A stretch of DNA of 64,000 nt, taken from NCBI GenBank assembly GCA_003194525.1, contig NBIV01000099.1, forward strand, positions 186,001 through 250,000. Reading direction: 5' to 3'. The notes under the pieces are model-generated. The model was given only the letters and a program-made list of their open reading frames with translations. It was not told the origin of the DNA and made no database searches. The position numbers and the translations under genes were made by a program. Below are positions 35,419 to 46,520 of this stretch, piece by piece (the first letter of the stretch is position 1; each line of letters opens with the position of its first letter). The stretch comes from Gracilariopsis chorda (taxonomy: Eukaryota; Rhodophyta; Florideophyceae; Gracilariales; Gracilariaceae).

Positions 35419-35711
35419 ATCGCATTAATGTGATCGCGACTCTATCGCCACCAAGTGGAACGGGCTGTAAAGGCCACTCGTTCTACTCCGCTGAGTCGAA
35501 AAGAGCACTGCCGGCGGGCTCCCATGCCAACAGTGAGGATGCACCACGCGACCTTCACAAACAGAGGATCTACAGCCAAGGTGTTTATTTACTTAGGGGT
35601 ACATAGGTAGATGCGTACCGTGGTCAAACCGAGGCTTCATGAACGGTGGTCTCGAATCTGACAACAATCGATGCATCTGGGGAAACTGCTCGAAGCCTGC
35701 GGAAGAACTTG

Positions 35712-38700
35712 CTAACGATGGAAGAATCCATTCCGATTCCGAGGATTGGCAGCATGCATTTCAGAGATGTCTGAGACAAGCTTGAAACTCTGATTCGAAG
35801 CAGCCTTGCTCTGTGGTGGAGCCGATTCATCTACAATGGAATCTATATCAAAACCAAAGTTCTCATTTGCGAAATCGACTCCAAGATCCCTGCCACCTTC
35901 AACGGCTTCTTCAGACTGGACAGCTCTGTTCAAGTCAATCTCCGTGTCGACAGTGGAACGCATTTGCATTTCTGTCCGAGGTCCTCCATCATGTTGAGTT
36001 TCGCGGCGCTCAGCTAAGGGAAGCGAGATCCCGCTTGAAGCCAGTAATGCTTCAGTAGGTAAGGATGAATTCCTCTTATTCAGCTCGTAGACGGACATAG
36101 AAGACTGTTCTGTACAAAGACGTGTTGGAATTCGCTGTATTCCTGACGGGAGGTAGGCAGAGGTCCCTCTCATAGAACCTGCGACTGAGATTTGTGTTGG
36201 AAGCACTGAGTTTGTAGTGTTCACCCCATTAGAATATAATGTCGGTGCTTGGCCTACAGGCTTCGCAGACACCGCGACCTGTTGGGCCGTTGGCCGAATC
36301 CCGTGGCAGCTTCCGGATTCCATGGGATGGCTCTTCGCCTGCTGCTGTAACATAGGTACCAGCACATTGGCACTCGACGCCGCTGCATTCGACCGCATTG
36401 CCATAGCTTCAGATCCATCTCTTATGTGCGACAATGCACCAAATAGATAACTCTGCGACGATGGAATGCTGGTTGATGATGGTAGTAATACCTTTGGTTC
36501 TACAAAACGTCCATTCACTGGTGATGCTCCACCAGTCAGGGAGGCTGTGTGCACATTGTGCTGGCCTCCGCTTCCATGATGAATCTGATTATATGATCCT
36601 TCAGTACCTTCAGACGATTCCGCAACCATATCGGATAAAATCTTAGTCCCTCTTCGTTTGACTCGTGCAAGCCATTCGGGGTTACTCGAGTTTCTATGAT
36701 TTCCACATCGAGCACAGTACACGGTGGTTCCCTCTTTGAACAAATAAAAGTGAGAGCACTCTTCTGGAATCACAGAGGCGTTTTCGTAAGAATCTCGAAA
36801 AGTAGAATCATAACTTTGAGGAGTGAGAACATGACCCTTCCTCGACGCACCATTCCGACAGATCTGCGGGGCACGAGGCTGATCGTATTCGTAACATGGA
36901 ATACTGCGAGTGGTTGCTTCAGATTCGCACACGTCATCATCTGCAAATTCCGAGGATACGGTAGACGAAGAACGAGTTTGAGATTCGACTGAGAATACGT
37001 TGTTCCCGTTTGGCCCAGAGAGGGTCGAGCTCGCGCTGGTTTCTGGGTTGGTAGCTCGGGTTGATAGTAGCGGTTTACATTGCCGGTTGCGAGCAGCAGA
37101 CCTTCGGGATGTTGCCAATGCGTATTCAACTTTAACTTGGGCAGATTCCGCTTTGATAGACGCTTGATCCATTGCTTGTATGTGGGCCAGGTGCTTCTTG
37201 GCGGCGCTCACAGCGTGCTCACTCTCAGTGTTATTGCGCTTCTTTGACTTGGAAACGGACGGAAACGCATTTTCGTACCGTGCGATCATTGCAGCTATGG
37301 CTCTCGCGTCGTCACTCTTAACGCAAATATCAAGAATCTGATGTCCCAAATCTTCCACTTCGCAAGATACTCGATCCGCCAATTCTCGTAAAGCACTTTG
37401 AGACGAGCCATATTGCCTAGCACGATCAGATAAATCACGAAGGCGTTGCATGTCCGGCCAAGTCCAAGAAGTTAGGTGCTCCATGACATGGTCTGTTGGT
37501 TTGGATGCCTTCAGGAGTTCTTTAATAGGCTCACAGCGAGCCTTGCACTCCTCTATTGCACCTTCAAGAAGAGAACGGGCTCGTGTTGTACGTTGCAGTC
37601 GCTCAAGTTCAGCTCGGGCCTTCTCAGCTTCAGTAAACATCCCAAGAGAGTTTAACTTTGAACGGAGATCAGTCAAGGCATTCACATCAGATCGAACTAC
37701 AGCTTTCTTCAAAAGCTCCACGGTTGCTGCCTGCTCTCTCAGCCTATGTGCCTGTGCTCTGGCAGCTTCTATATCAGGGCTAAGAGCGGTCAATCCAAGC
37801 TTTTCTGCTTTGGCAGCTGCTTCGTCAATTTTTAAGGGGTCGCTTTTGCTGCTGGCTTGCCGCAACTTCCGGCGTTCCGTCTTCAGTCGCTTTGCTAAAA
37901 CTTTCTTCGCAACCTCAAGCGTACCAGCCAGCGCAGATTGTTTCGAGATCAGAACCTTTTGTGCTTTGTTGAGGGCCAACTCAAGACGCAAAGCATCACC
38001 TGATTTCATCGCTTCATTCAGCTCCTCCCTGGCCCGCAGTTCCTTGTGTTCAGCTTCGATCCGTAGAGCCTCTTCACGCTCCTGCTTTTCCTGTAGAGTG
38101 CGTAGTGCATGCTCAGCATCTGAGACAGCTTGCAGTGGGTCCTTTCTTTCAAATACGCGAATCATAGCCCCTGTGGCGCCCATTTCCATTAAGAGCTGCG
38201 CCGAGGTCTTCAGATCGATTAGCGCCTCTGAGAGACCTCCTAAATTCTCTTCCTTCATCGCCAGTTTAGCGGCTTGCTCACTCTTCTCAAGTTTCGCTAT
38301 GAGTGAAGCTGTACTTAAGGCTTTCAATATCACGGGATCATCTTTTTCTAGAATTGTTCTTGTGGCACGATTGATAGCACGTGATAGGGACCGAGGATCA
38401 CCTCCTTCAAGCGCAACTGTGATTGCCTTTCTCACAGTTTGTCGTACACTTTCTCTTCTTGAATCCATCGCTTCTCTCTCCTTTTCCTCCTTAACACGCT
38501 TCTCTTCAGCCAGAAGACTTACCAAGAGCTTCCGCGCTTTGCGGACCTCGTTTCCCAGTCCAACTTCCGTGACTAGCGGTGCTGGAACTAGAGGTGCGTT
38601 GGTGGTGTTTGAAATCTGCTTGTGGTTCGGGGTTTGCCCGTGGGCGGTATGCCCGTATACCTCTCTATGAGTTGAGTAGTCCTCGACATCTCCGCGGTCT

Positions 38701-41700
38701 GTATAACCCGTGGTGCTGTCACTGCCCACTGGAGCTGCAAGGTGAAGCACAAGCTTGCTAACATGTGATATTGCTTCAGTCAACTTTGATACTGATCTTT
38801 GAGAAATTGCCTCCTCCAAACGCAGTTTTGCACAGAGTGCCTCCGCCTCTCGCCGCTTGATCTCGCGCGCACGTAGAGTGCTCTGCCGATCGTCGTGCGC
38901 TTTTCTTCTTCGAGAAGCGGTTGACTTCAGTTCATTCTCGGAAAGTGACATTCCGTTGTACATGGATGAGTGACTCAATCCGTTTTCGGCCTCTTCAGCC
39001 TGGGACTCGTAACGGCGGAGCTCATTACCAGAAATGTCCACGCTTCCATGAACCTGTTGGTTGGATACAGTCATACAACCGGAGTGCCTGAGCTTCGAGC
39101 ATGCGCGGCATGTGTGCACATTATTGCCTACTGCGTACGAACTATTCATCTGCTCGTCGGATTTTCGGGATTCAACAACAGGCCACGCCGCGCTTTTTGA
39201 AGGCACAGGTGGTCGATTAAGTACAGGTGTAGAACCCCCATCACTAATCAGTGCCAAGCTTGAATTCTGCTCCTTCAGACGTTGAATCAAGAGGCGTACG
39301 ACATCCTTTGCTCCATTGCTAGCTGCGTATTGCACCAAAGTCCAGTTGTTTCTGCCAAGATTCTTGCAGGTCTCAGTAACGATGGCACCGCGTTGCAGTA
39401 ATACAATTGCACTCTCCGAGTGTCCATTTAACACTGCAAAATCAAGAGATGACCAACCAGATTTGGATGTGAGCTCGTTGACATTGGCTCCGCGTCGCAG
39501 CAACAACTCCACAACGTCGTAGTGGTTCTTTGAGGCGGCGAGGTGAAGAGGAGTAAGGTAATCACAGATTTCCATTTCTTTGTCCAACATAGCCCGGATA
39601 TTCGCTCTACAATCGATACTGGCACCAGCATCGAGCAAAAGATTGACAATATCGCCTTTTCCGTCGTCAGCTGCGATGAGTAGCAAGGGCTTCTTGTTGC
39701 AGTTCACATTTGCTCCAGCTGAAACAAGAGCTTTAACGACGTCAGAATGCCCGCCTCGTACGGCATAGTGCAGAGGAGTTACTTCATTTCTTGTCGTAAC
39801 ATCTACTCGCGCTCCATGACCAAGCAAAACTTCTACAGTTTCGGCATATCCGTTCGACGCAGAAAGATGCAAAGGAGTGTATTTCCCTTCAGCTTCATTG
39901 TTTGGATCCGCACCATGTTCTATCAGGAGATGCACAACCTTCGAGAACCCTTTCTGTGCTGCAAGACACAAAGGTGTCTGTTTCTTCACTGATCGTAAGT
40001 TGACTGGTGCTTTGTGATCTATTAACAGTTTACACACCGTGACATTCCCTCCACCGGAAGCAGCCAAGTGCAAAGCAGTCACCCCGTCGCCACATTTCGT
40101 TGCAGGGTTTGCTCCATGTTGCAAGAGCAGTTGGCAACACAGTAAGTAGCCCTTGTGAGCCGCCCATGCGAGAGCAGTAAGCCGCTTCTTCCCGGACGAT
40201 ATGTCAAGATCGGGGCGACACTTGCTCAACAGCAATCTCAAACAGGATGGCTTCCCAAGCTGAGCAGCCAGAATCACGGCGGGAAGACTACTCCCAACAC
40301 CCCCGTCGGGAGGCCCTCCTCCAGGATGTAGAAGAGCTGGGGCCTCTATTGCTGCTGATCTCTGGCTCCAAGTCATTTTAGATAGCAAAATTGCCAAGCA
40401 ATGGGGATGGCCCATTCGTACCGAACGACCAAGTTTGGAAGCTAGACCTGCTCGTCCATCTCCAAGACGTCCGGAACCAGAGCAAAACTCACATATTGAT
40501 CGAATTGACGAATACAAAGAGCCGGATTTCCGCGACGAATCAAAGTCCTCGACGAGGTGTTTACCTCTCGCTCGGCGCTCGGCGAGTGGTGATGAATCTG
40601 CACACAACAGACAGCTACATGGCTCGGGCGGTGGAGGAAGCAAGTCGGAATCAGAATCGTCATCTTCTGGGTCGGAATCAGTTGACGATGCAGAGGCAGA
40701 TGTACAACCAGGCACTTCTACGAGGTCAGATTCGGGAAGTACATGGCTCAACCCGTCACTGTGGCCATGCGCAACTTGTGAAACACCTGACATTGTTTCG
40801 GTTGCTGAGATTAAGGTTCCTGCTACACCACAGACTCCTCGGGTCTGGGTAGAGTGTGTAGCAAGGTGCGATAGACGGTGGGTTTCACGGTGTGATTTGG
40901 TTTGCTGAAACTCACACGAACAGTTCGCATGGACGGTCATCGGAGAGAGAGGCGGCGTTACAAAAGGATGTAACGCTGACACAGAAGGGGACGGGAGTAC
41001 CGGGGAGAGATCAACAGTGGTAGGCTCTGCGCCAAACATTCGTTCCAAGATTAATCGCGCACGATTTCTGACATCAGGAGAGACATGGGTCGTCAACGCT
41101 TCAATACGTTCAACTCCGTGTGCCTCAGCTACAAGAGACGCCATCACATTGTAACCATTCAGATCGGGCGAAGTGGCCATCTGACCGCTAATGAGAATGT
41201 TTCGCAATCCCTTTAGCGCAACCGCAGCAACAGTGCCACATCCTTTCCACAATACATCGAGATCCTTTTGGCAGGTAAGTAAGTTGCACAGAGCGCGAAC
41301 GCCATTCTTTTCCGCAAGGTATGAAATCTGCTTCGGATCACGGTTACTAGAGAGATTAAACAGCACCCAGGTGGCGTCTTCGCGACACGCGCCATCCTGG
41401 TTATCGAGCAGTTTGAGAAGGGGTGGAAGGATGTCAGCGTCCAGCACGTCCTGCACTTGATGCGACGACTCGGTGATGTTGGACACGATCCAACACACCT
41501 CCTTTCTTATCTGCCGATCCGACGAAGATAGCAATGCTCGAAGGCATGGCAAAGCATTACTATCAATGACAACCTGTGTCTGGCGATCATCTCCACAGGC
41601 GACATTACCAAGAACCTGCAAAGCTGCTAGTTGGACGGAAATAGGTACAGAACGTGATTTGGAGGGTCGTAGCAACATAACCAGTTTGGGAACGACATTG

Positions 41701-41840
41701 GCCTCAAGAATGGCTTGAATTCTGTCGTTCTGGATGCCCTCACCAAACAACTGGCACAAACCTAGGCAGGCTTCTTTCAGAACTTGTTCGTCTTTCTTTT
41801 CGTCGAGGAGCGACGCTAAAGTTGTTGCAGACTTCCGAAC
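35712..41840 (-). CDS. Giant ARM-ankyrin-helical-repeat protein (importin-alpha-like N-terminal part)
   Basis: About 2,040 codons without interruption. From the N-terminus: ARM repeats resembling the C-terminal half of importin-alpha (residues 1-270: LQVLGNVACGDD, VIDSNALPCLRALL, KEVCWIVSNITESS, ILPPLLKLLDN, NGVRALCNLLTC). A low-complexity acidic linker with CSCLLC and CEFC follows. Then come about ten ankyrin repeats (residues 520-860: TPLHLAASNG-type units). A long charged helical region (about 970-1590) has degenerate units of the type LxxAixxgDxxxLxxAixxA. A putative zinc site (CSHFYLFKEGTTVYCARC) lies near 1700, before a Ser/Gln-rich tail. The acceptor CACTCACCAG-like site at 41841 suggests the ORF is one exon, with the start further upstream. 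The C-terminus may be spliced: an alternative frame ends EASV at 35624. The host role is unknown; scaffold or nuclear transport-linked binding is inference. Confidence 0.85.
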   Translation of the reverse strand, partial: VRKSATTLASLLDEKKDEQVLKEACLGLCQLFGEGIQNDRIQAILEANVVPKLVMLLRPSKSRSVPISVQLAALQVLGNVACGDDRQTQVVIDSNALPCLRALLSSSDRQIRKEVCWIVSNITESSHQVQDVLDADILPPLLKLLDNQDGACREDATWVLFNLSSNRDPKQISYLAEKNGVRALCNLLTCQKDLDVLWKGCGTVAAVALKGLRNILISGQMATSPDLNGYNVMASLVAEAHGVERIEALTTHVSPDVRNRARLILERMFGAEPTTVDLSPVLPSPSVSALHPFVTPPLSPMTVHANCSCEFQQTKSHRETHRLSHLATHSTQTRGVCGVAGTLISATETMSGVSQVAHGHSDGLSHVLPESDLVEVPGCTSASASSTDSDPEDDDSDSDLLPPPPEPCSCLLCADSSPLAERRARGKHLVEDFDSSRKSGSLYSSIRSICEFCSGSGRLGDGRAGLASKLGRSVRMGHPHCLAILLSKMTWSQRSAAIEAPALLHPGGGPPDGGVGSSLPAVILAAQLGKPSCLRLLLSKCRPDLDISSGKKRLTALAWAAHKGYLLCCQLLLQHGANPATKCGDGVTALHLAASGGGNVTVCKLLIDHKAPVNLRSVKKQTPLCLAAQKGFSKVVHLLIEHGADPNNEAEGKYTPLHLSASNGYAETVEVLLGHGARVDVTTRNEVTPLHYAVRGGHSDVVKALVSAGANVNCNKKPLLLIAADDGKGDIVNLLLDAGASIDCRANIRAMLDKEMEICDYLTPLHLAASKNHYDVVELLLRRGANVNELTSKSGWSSLDFAVLNGHSESAIVLLQRGAIVTETCKNLGRNNWTLVQYAASNGAKDVVRLLIQRLKEQNSSLALISDGGSTPVLNRPPVPSKSAAWPVVESRKSDEQMNSSYAVGNNVHTCRACSKLRHSGCMTVSNQQVHGSVDISGNELRRYESQAEEAENGLSHSSMYNGMSLSENELKSTASRRRKAHDDRQSTLRAREIKRREAEALCAKLRLEEAISQRSVSKLTEAISHVSKLVLHLAAPVGSDSTTGYTDRGDVEDYSTHREVYGHTAHGQTPNHKQISNTTNAPLVPAPLVTEVGLGNEVRKARKLLVSLLAEEKRVKEEKEREAMDSRRESVRQTVRKAITVALEGGDPRSLSRAINRATRTILEKDDPVILKALSTASLIAKLEKSEQAAKLAMKEENLGGLSEALIDLKTSAQLLMEMGATGAMIRVFERKDPLQAVSDAEHALRTLQEKQEREEALRIEAEHKELRAREELNEAMKSGDALRLELALNKAQKVLISKQSALAGTLEVAKKVLAKRLKTERRKLRQASSKSDPLKIDEAAAKAEKLGLTALSPDIEAARAQAHRLREQAATVELLKKAVVRSDVNALTDLRSKLNSLGMFTEAEKARAELERLQRTTRARSLLEGAIEECKARCEPIKELLKASKPTDHVMEHLTSWTWPDMQRLRDLSDRARQYGSSQSALRELADRVSCEVEDLGHQILDICVKSDDARAIAAMIARYENAFPSVSKSKKRNNTESEHAVSAAKKHLAHIQAMDQASIKAESAQVKVEYALATSRRSAARNRQCKPLLSTRATNPETSASSTLSGPNGNNVFSVESQTRSSSTVSSEFADDDVCESEATTRSIPCYEYDQPRAPQICRNGASRKGHVLTPQSYDSTFRDSYENASVIPEECSHFYLFKEGTTVYCARCGNHRNSSNPEWLARVKRRGTKILSDMVAESSEGTEGSYNQIHHGSGGQHNVHTASLTGGASPVNGRFVEPKVLLPSSTSIPSSQSYLFGALSHIRDGSEAMAMRSNAAASSANVLVPMLQQQAKSHPMESGSCHGIRPTAQQVAVSAKPVGQAPTLYSNGVNTTNSVLPTQISVAGSMRGTSAYLPSGIQRIPTRLCTEQSSMSVYELNKRNSSLPTEALLASSGISLPLAERRETQHDGGPRTEMQMRSTVDTEIDLNRAVQSEEAVEGGRDLGVDFANENFGFDIDSIVDESAPPQSKAASNQSFKLVSDISEMHAANPRNRNGFFHR

Positions 41841-41901
41841 CTGGTGAGTATGGAACAAAGTGGTAGAGTGATAGAAATGTGTCAAATACAAACAGTGTTA
41901 C
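41841..41901 (-). other. Candidate 61-nt intron at the 5' side of the ARM-ankyrin gene
   Basis: Minus strand CCCCTG|GTAACACTG ... CATACTCACCAG|GTTCGGAAG. The size is similar to the 57-nt candidate in the ASPM gene. The upstream exon has no long ORF in the phase that joins, so it may be mostly 5' UTR. Confidence 0.5.
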
Positions 41902-43254
41902 CAGGGGTAAAACAGAAGACAGACAATATTAAGGAGTGAATAAATGTCAGCATTGATTTCGTGGTGAAACAAGTTGGCAGATGGTTGTGTGGGCGTCTGC
42001 AATGTGCTTTCAGGTGGGCAATCTGGTCAAACAGGCAGACAGATTCGTATGTGTGGAGCCTCTGACTCAGAAAGAGCGTGTCGTGGAGAGCATGAAGAAG
42101 TAGAGAACAAGAACAAAGCAAGACCCAAACATACGTTCGCTACACTGATCACGACAAGCAAAAGCGAAACGGAGCTTCGTAGCAGATGGGTGACACAAAA
42201 GAAAATGCGGACACATACCTGCTCGAGGGGAACATCGTGTGAGGAGTGAAGAGAGTTGCGCGGAAGAGTACCCCAAGGCGGAGCATAGTCGACCATGAAG
42301 CGAGTGTTACGCAGCAGCAAGCGCAAGCACGGCGGCAAAAGAAACCCGCGAATGGTTTGTAGAAGACGGGCAGAAGGCAGGAAAACGTGTGGCAACGTGG
42401 TAAGTGTCTGGTCGATAGATGCCAGCGCCACACGCACCAAGAACCTCGAGGTTCAGTTCAGGACTAAAAGAGCTAGGAACCAGCTCGAGCGACCTCGGAA
42501 CCAGCGCGAGCGACCTCGGTCGGAAAGATCTTCTCGCAAGCTCTGAGGCGTTTTGAAGGAAAGAGGTGTGAAGCAGTATGTTAGAGAAGCTGATGTTGTA
42601 GGAAAGGAAAACGAGGTTAGAAGGAGTGTAGTACGGATTCGGCAGATAAAAACGGGTCAAGTGGGAGGCAACGCTCTTCGGCAGATAGGTCGGGATGTTG
42701 GCGAGTGTGCCCAACAGCAAAACCAAGAGCGAGAAAGGGCGTCGGATGTTTACGCATACGCGCGTCGCCCGTACAGACACGTGTCCTTCCACAAAGCGAA
42801 AGAGCGAGAAAGGCTACTGTAAAGCAGAAACAGTCGAGCGATGATGCGCAAACGTGACAGCTTCAGTTGTTGCTGACAGAGCGGGCACGAGAAGAATACA
42901 AATTTCTCCTTGCCAGGGTTACGCTGACTTGGTCACCACGTGCCTTCCGTCATGGGGGGTCTGACCCTCGGGAGTGTCACACGCTTTTGGCGGTTTGCAG
43001 TAGAGTGACGATAACTTTTTACCTGGCGCACACGATTGGCCGCCGAGGCACAAACTAAGGAAGACACGTGGAAGACATGTTCCACTGCGCTCACCGACAG
43101 TAAAAAATCCCTACCCCTTTGCCTTGCTGTAACCTTGGCACTCCCACTTAACCATTTATTGTAAAAGAAGATACAAGAAATTTAGATGCGTAGACTACAC
43201 GACAAAGAAGAAGTGAAAATGAATATATTGTAGGTCGTCTTTATTAATAACAAA
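41902..43254. other. Upstream region of the ARM-ankyrin gene, no gene assigned
   Basis: The minus strand is pyrimidine-rich (TTTCTCGCTCTTTCGC near 42810), as in many eukaryotic 5' leaders and promoters. Small ORFs on both strands (42295-42546, 42307-42792, 42553-42822) resemble no family and look like shadows of this composition. The missing 5' exon(s) of the ARM-ankyrin gene probably lie here. Confidence 0.4.
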
Positions 43255-43660
43255 CAAAAGTAAGAAGGGCCTTTGGCCCTTCCACTCTTTCCAGCAGTTA
43301 AGACTTCTGCATCTTGCCTACAACATGTGCCCGCCGAAACCTGACAATCAAACTTTTTGGTGATTTGGAACGTTTGGTAACCACAAATGCAAAACATTGG
43401 CACACCGAAAACATTCAAAACGTTAACAAAAAACAAGGGTAAGAAGGGCCTTCGGCCCTATCACCCTTGCCTGCAGTTGTGACTTCTTCATCTTCCCTGC
43501 AGGAAAGAGTGGTAGCGCCGCCGTACCACACTTTCTTGCAGTTGTGATGTCTGCATCTTGCCTGCAGAAAAGAGTGATAGGGCCGGCTTACCATTCTTTC
43601 CTGCAGTTGTGACCTCTTCATCTTGCTTGCAGGTAAGAGTGATAGGTCCGGAGCTTGAGT
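43255..43660. repeat. Degenerate tandem repeat of about 65-85 bp, four copies
   Basis: Units contain CTTTCCTGCAGTTGTGAC, CTTCATCTTGCCTGCAGG and AAGAGTGATAGGGCCGGC. Copies start near 43263, 43441, 43525 and 43592. Small palindromes (AAGGGCCTTTGGCCCTT, AGGGCCTTCGGCCCT) sit in the first two. The interval from 43661 to 44237 is AT-rich with no recognised gene. Confidence 0.65.
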
Positions 43661-44237
43661 GGTCAAAAAGCTGATAATCAACCGTTTTGGTTGTCCAAAA
43701 CGTCTGATTATCATTGGTGCTAAAATTTGGCGAACCAAAAGACTTAAAAAATGAAAGTGAAGCACGATTTTGGGTGCTGGCGCAGTTTGCGCCAAAAAGA
43801 CTAAATCATGCATTTTACTAATTTTTTTCAAGGGGTGCAAAGGTCGTTATCGCACAAATCCTTATTAAGGTTAAACCTTTTACCAAGTTCTCGCGCAGTT
43901 CACGCTAAAACCCAAAATCGTGCATTTTACTTATTTTTGAAGAGTCGAAATGGTTTTTCTCTTAAATCTCCGTAAATTTATTTGACAAGTCGGAGCATTC
44001 TTTGGACAAAACGTGCGCTGCGCGCCGCTAAATGGAAATAACTTTGGCGAATATGTATTTCGCTTTTGCTTGCTACCGCTCGCAAACAGCCTGCAGAAGA
44101 ATGACGACCGCAGAGACGAGAGTGACTTTGACACGTCAGAATCTATAGAGGGTACTTGTATAACATCTCCATTGAACATTTCAGCTGCACAAAAAGAAAA
44201 ATGCTCGCCTAAGTCACGTAAAACCCCCTGCTTGCCC

Positions 44238-45676
44238 CTGATTGACTGGCACTGCAGTCATCGTTAAAGCATCAGTCACTAAAAAGCAATCTGCAAATCA
44301 ACATGCAGCAGCAGTAATTGCACTGTATGCTTTGCTCGTGCTACTGCTGATTTCTTTCTACTAGCAGGGAGGCGTTGCTCTAAATGGGCGTTTTAGCATG
44401 CGAATGATGAAGCCTGCAAGCAATGTGATGACGTAACGTCTTCAATCAGTCATAAAATTCCATCTACCAAAAGGGTATGTCTTATAAGCGTAAAGCAGTT
44501 TCAACAACTACAAAATCTCCGTTTGATGGTATAATAGCAGCTTTCGATGGTATTGCTATCGAGATACATCTGCCTGCAATATCAGATGAAGCAGATCCAA
44601 AAAAGTACTATAACAGAAAGGGATTCATTGCCATCGTTTTGCAAGCAGTAGTAGAAGCAAACTACAAGTTTTCATTTATATCCGCTCGGCACGCGGGGGG
44701 TACGCACGATTCGACTGCTTTAGCTGCAAAACGGCTTTACGACTTGTTCAAAGGTGATTTTCGTTCACTCTGGGCCACCGTGGTCGCAGACGATGCGTAC
44801 TCTAATGATCGAAGACTTCTAACGCCATATTCTGGTATAATACTAACTGGGAAGCAAGATGCAATCAACCATTATCATTCTTCTTGTCGGATTTGTGCCG
44901 AGCAAGCATTCCACATGTTAGTTTCTCGCTTTGGAATATTTTTTGGTCGGCACTACGGTATCCCATTGCAAATTCCACACTCATAACTATGGTGGCAATA
45001 AAGTTGCACAATTTCATAATCGACAATGCCGACGGGTCACTGTTTGATATGATACCAACCCATAAACTGAACAGTGTAAGAGGCTCCCCAATAGTCCACT
45101 TTCAAGATATGCTACACACTGAAAGAGATAACAGAAGATCACGACAGTGGAGGAGAGACACCAGTGTGGGTAGAGATTCTCTCGCTGAACAACTTTGCAG
45201 ACGAGGTTTTGTACGCAAGAGACAGAATCGCGACAACATGTAACTCCATGAGTTGCCTCCGTTCTGCTATTCCCACCCCATCATACGCAAAGCAATGCTA
45301 AATATGGCAGAGATGAAATCGGCCTTCAGCCGTAGGCAACGCTAACCACTGTGTCTTTTTAATTCATTTTTGTAGTAATAGGACTCTCGAAAGCTCTACC
45401 GGCGATATTTCGAGCATTAGCGGAAAATGACGCTCGAAAAGCTCCGAAGCACTGCAATGTTGCGGACTCTAAAATAGTTACAAATATATAGTTCTTCAGA
45501 GCTTTAGTTTCTGCTTTTGTCTGCCATTAAATTGCATTATAAGCCACAAATACTCACAGTGCCAGCCAATCATCCTAACACACCACATCTGTTCTCTACT
45601 GCTGGTCAAAGCTGCAGTTGTTATATGAGTGCTGGCAACCCAGTGGCAAGAAGTTGTGATACTGATGCTGTTTAAA
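44238..45676 (+). mobile_element. Small PIF/Harbinger transposon related to the MITE family
   Basis: A transposase gene is flanked by inverted motifs: TTAAAGCATCAGTCAC (44264-44279) against TTTAAACAGCATCAGTATCAC read inverted at 45656-45675, and TGATTGACTGGCACTGCAG (44239-44257) against ATGATTGGCTGGCACTGTG inverted near 45557-45577. The left flank also carries CAGCAGCAG and GGGAGGCGTTGC words shared with the 20.3-21.7 kb repeats. Exact ends and a target duplication were not established. Confidence 0.55.
44477..45243 (+). pseudogene. Harbinger-type DDE transposase with one frameshift
   Basis: The core shows all three acidic positions: AAFDGIAIEI (Asp), VVADDAYSNDRRLL (Asp) and RICAEQAFHMLVSRFG (Glu), with YYNRKGFIAIVLQAVV and ARHAGGTHDS between them. 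At a run of six T near 44937-44942 the reading moves one frame. The first frame stops after 169 codons, and the other continues with LITMVAIKLHNFIIDN and a basic tail ending at 45243. This single slip in a homopolymer could be a sequencing error or a real mutation. The N-terminal DNA-binding part is missing or short, since the ORF opens near the first Asp. Confidence 0.75.
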
Positions 45677-45982
45677 ATTTTGAGTCGTGAACACGCCATT
45701 CATTCTGATGGCAATGAACGGTGTGCTGGTTACAATCCAAAAATAAAGAAAAGCGTGCTTTGCCTTGTAGGCAATAGATGAGCACTAACCATCAAAACGA
45801 CCAACGTGGGCCTTAAAACCACCAAAATGAACGAAGACAACAAAAATACATCAACAGATGACGGATATTTCAACCTTGCTTTGTTCTGCAAGCCCACCCA
45901 AGAAACCTTAGGCGATATCAACAACCCTTCTTTTCTGACGCAGCAGAAAGAGAACCAAAACAAAACGATAGTCCAGCTCACT

Positions 45983-46506
45983 TGTAGTAGAATACTACGT
46001 TCTTTGGCCAACTGGGGTAGCAGTCTACCAGAAGGTAGTAGCGGCAGAGAGCCAGCCACTGGGGTGACAATCCACTGGGTCTACTAGTGACACGGGCACC
46101 AACTGGCAGCGAGGCGCAATGGGCGGGCCCTATCTCAAGTCCCTACAGATCGGGAGAATGGTAGCGATGGCTTGGAGGCCTTTGGCGCCCTACTGGCTGC
46201 ATATGGTGGCAAGAAGACGGTGATGGTGCTTGACTTTACTCTTCGGAGGTCGGCTGCACTCGAGCCAACTTATCTAGCTGACGAGGCACTCGGACCGCCG
46301 AAACTATCCTAAAACACTAAATAAATTAGCTACATAGTCAAACCTATGGTCAAAATGCCCTGGCACTTACACTGTCCCCTGACGTCCCGCGCACCGGCAC
46401 CCAGCTCGTCCACGTGGAATATTTAGGCCAGCAATGGTCTGATCTCTGCCTGCGCATCCACGTGGTTACCTCACCACTCCGCCTACCCGATGGTCATTTT
46501 CCTACA
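45983..46506. repeat. Left LTR (3' LTR of the minus-strand element)
   Basis: 524 bp, TGTAGTAG...CCTACA. Preceded by TCACT. Confidence 0.9.
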
Positions 46507-46520
46507 GACCTCCCTCCTTA
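46507..46520 (-). promoter_or_regulatory. Polypurine tract of the LTR element
   Basis: On the minus strand AAGGAGGGAGGTC immediately precedes the 3' LTR (TGTAGG...), the position where plus-strand DNA synthesis is primed in LTR elements. Confidence 0.6.

Noticed and set aside
37450-38670. 406-codon plus-strand ORF
   Set aside because: It is the antisense shadow of the helical region of the ARM-ankyrin gene. Its Ser/Arg/Ala-rich sequence is what antisense of Lys/Glu/Ala/Leu-rich codons gives.
43255-43660. CRISPR-like array
   Set aside because: Copies are degenerate, of uneven spacing and without unique spacers; the DNA is eukaryotic.
43415-43840. 141-codon minus-strand ORF
   Set aside because: It reads through the tandem repeat and has no family resemblance.
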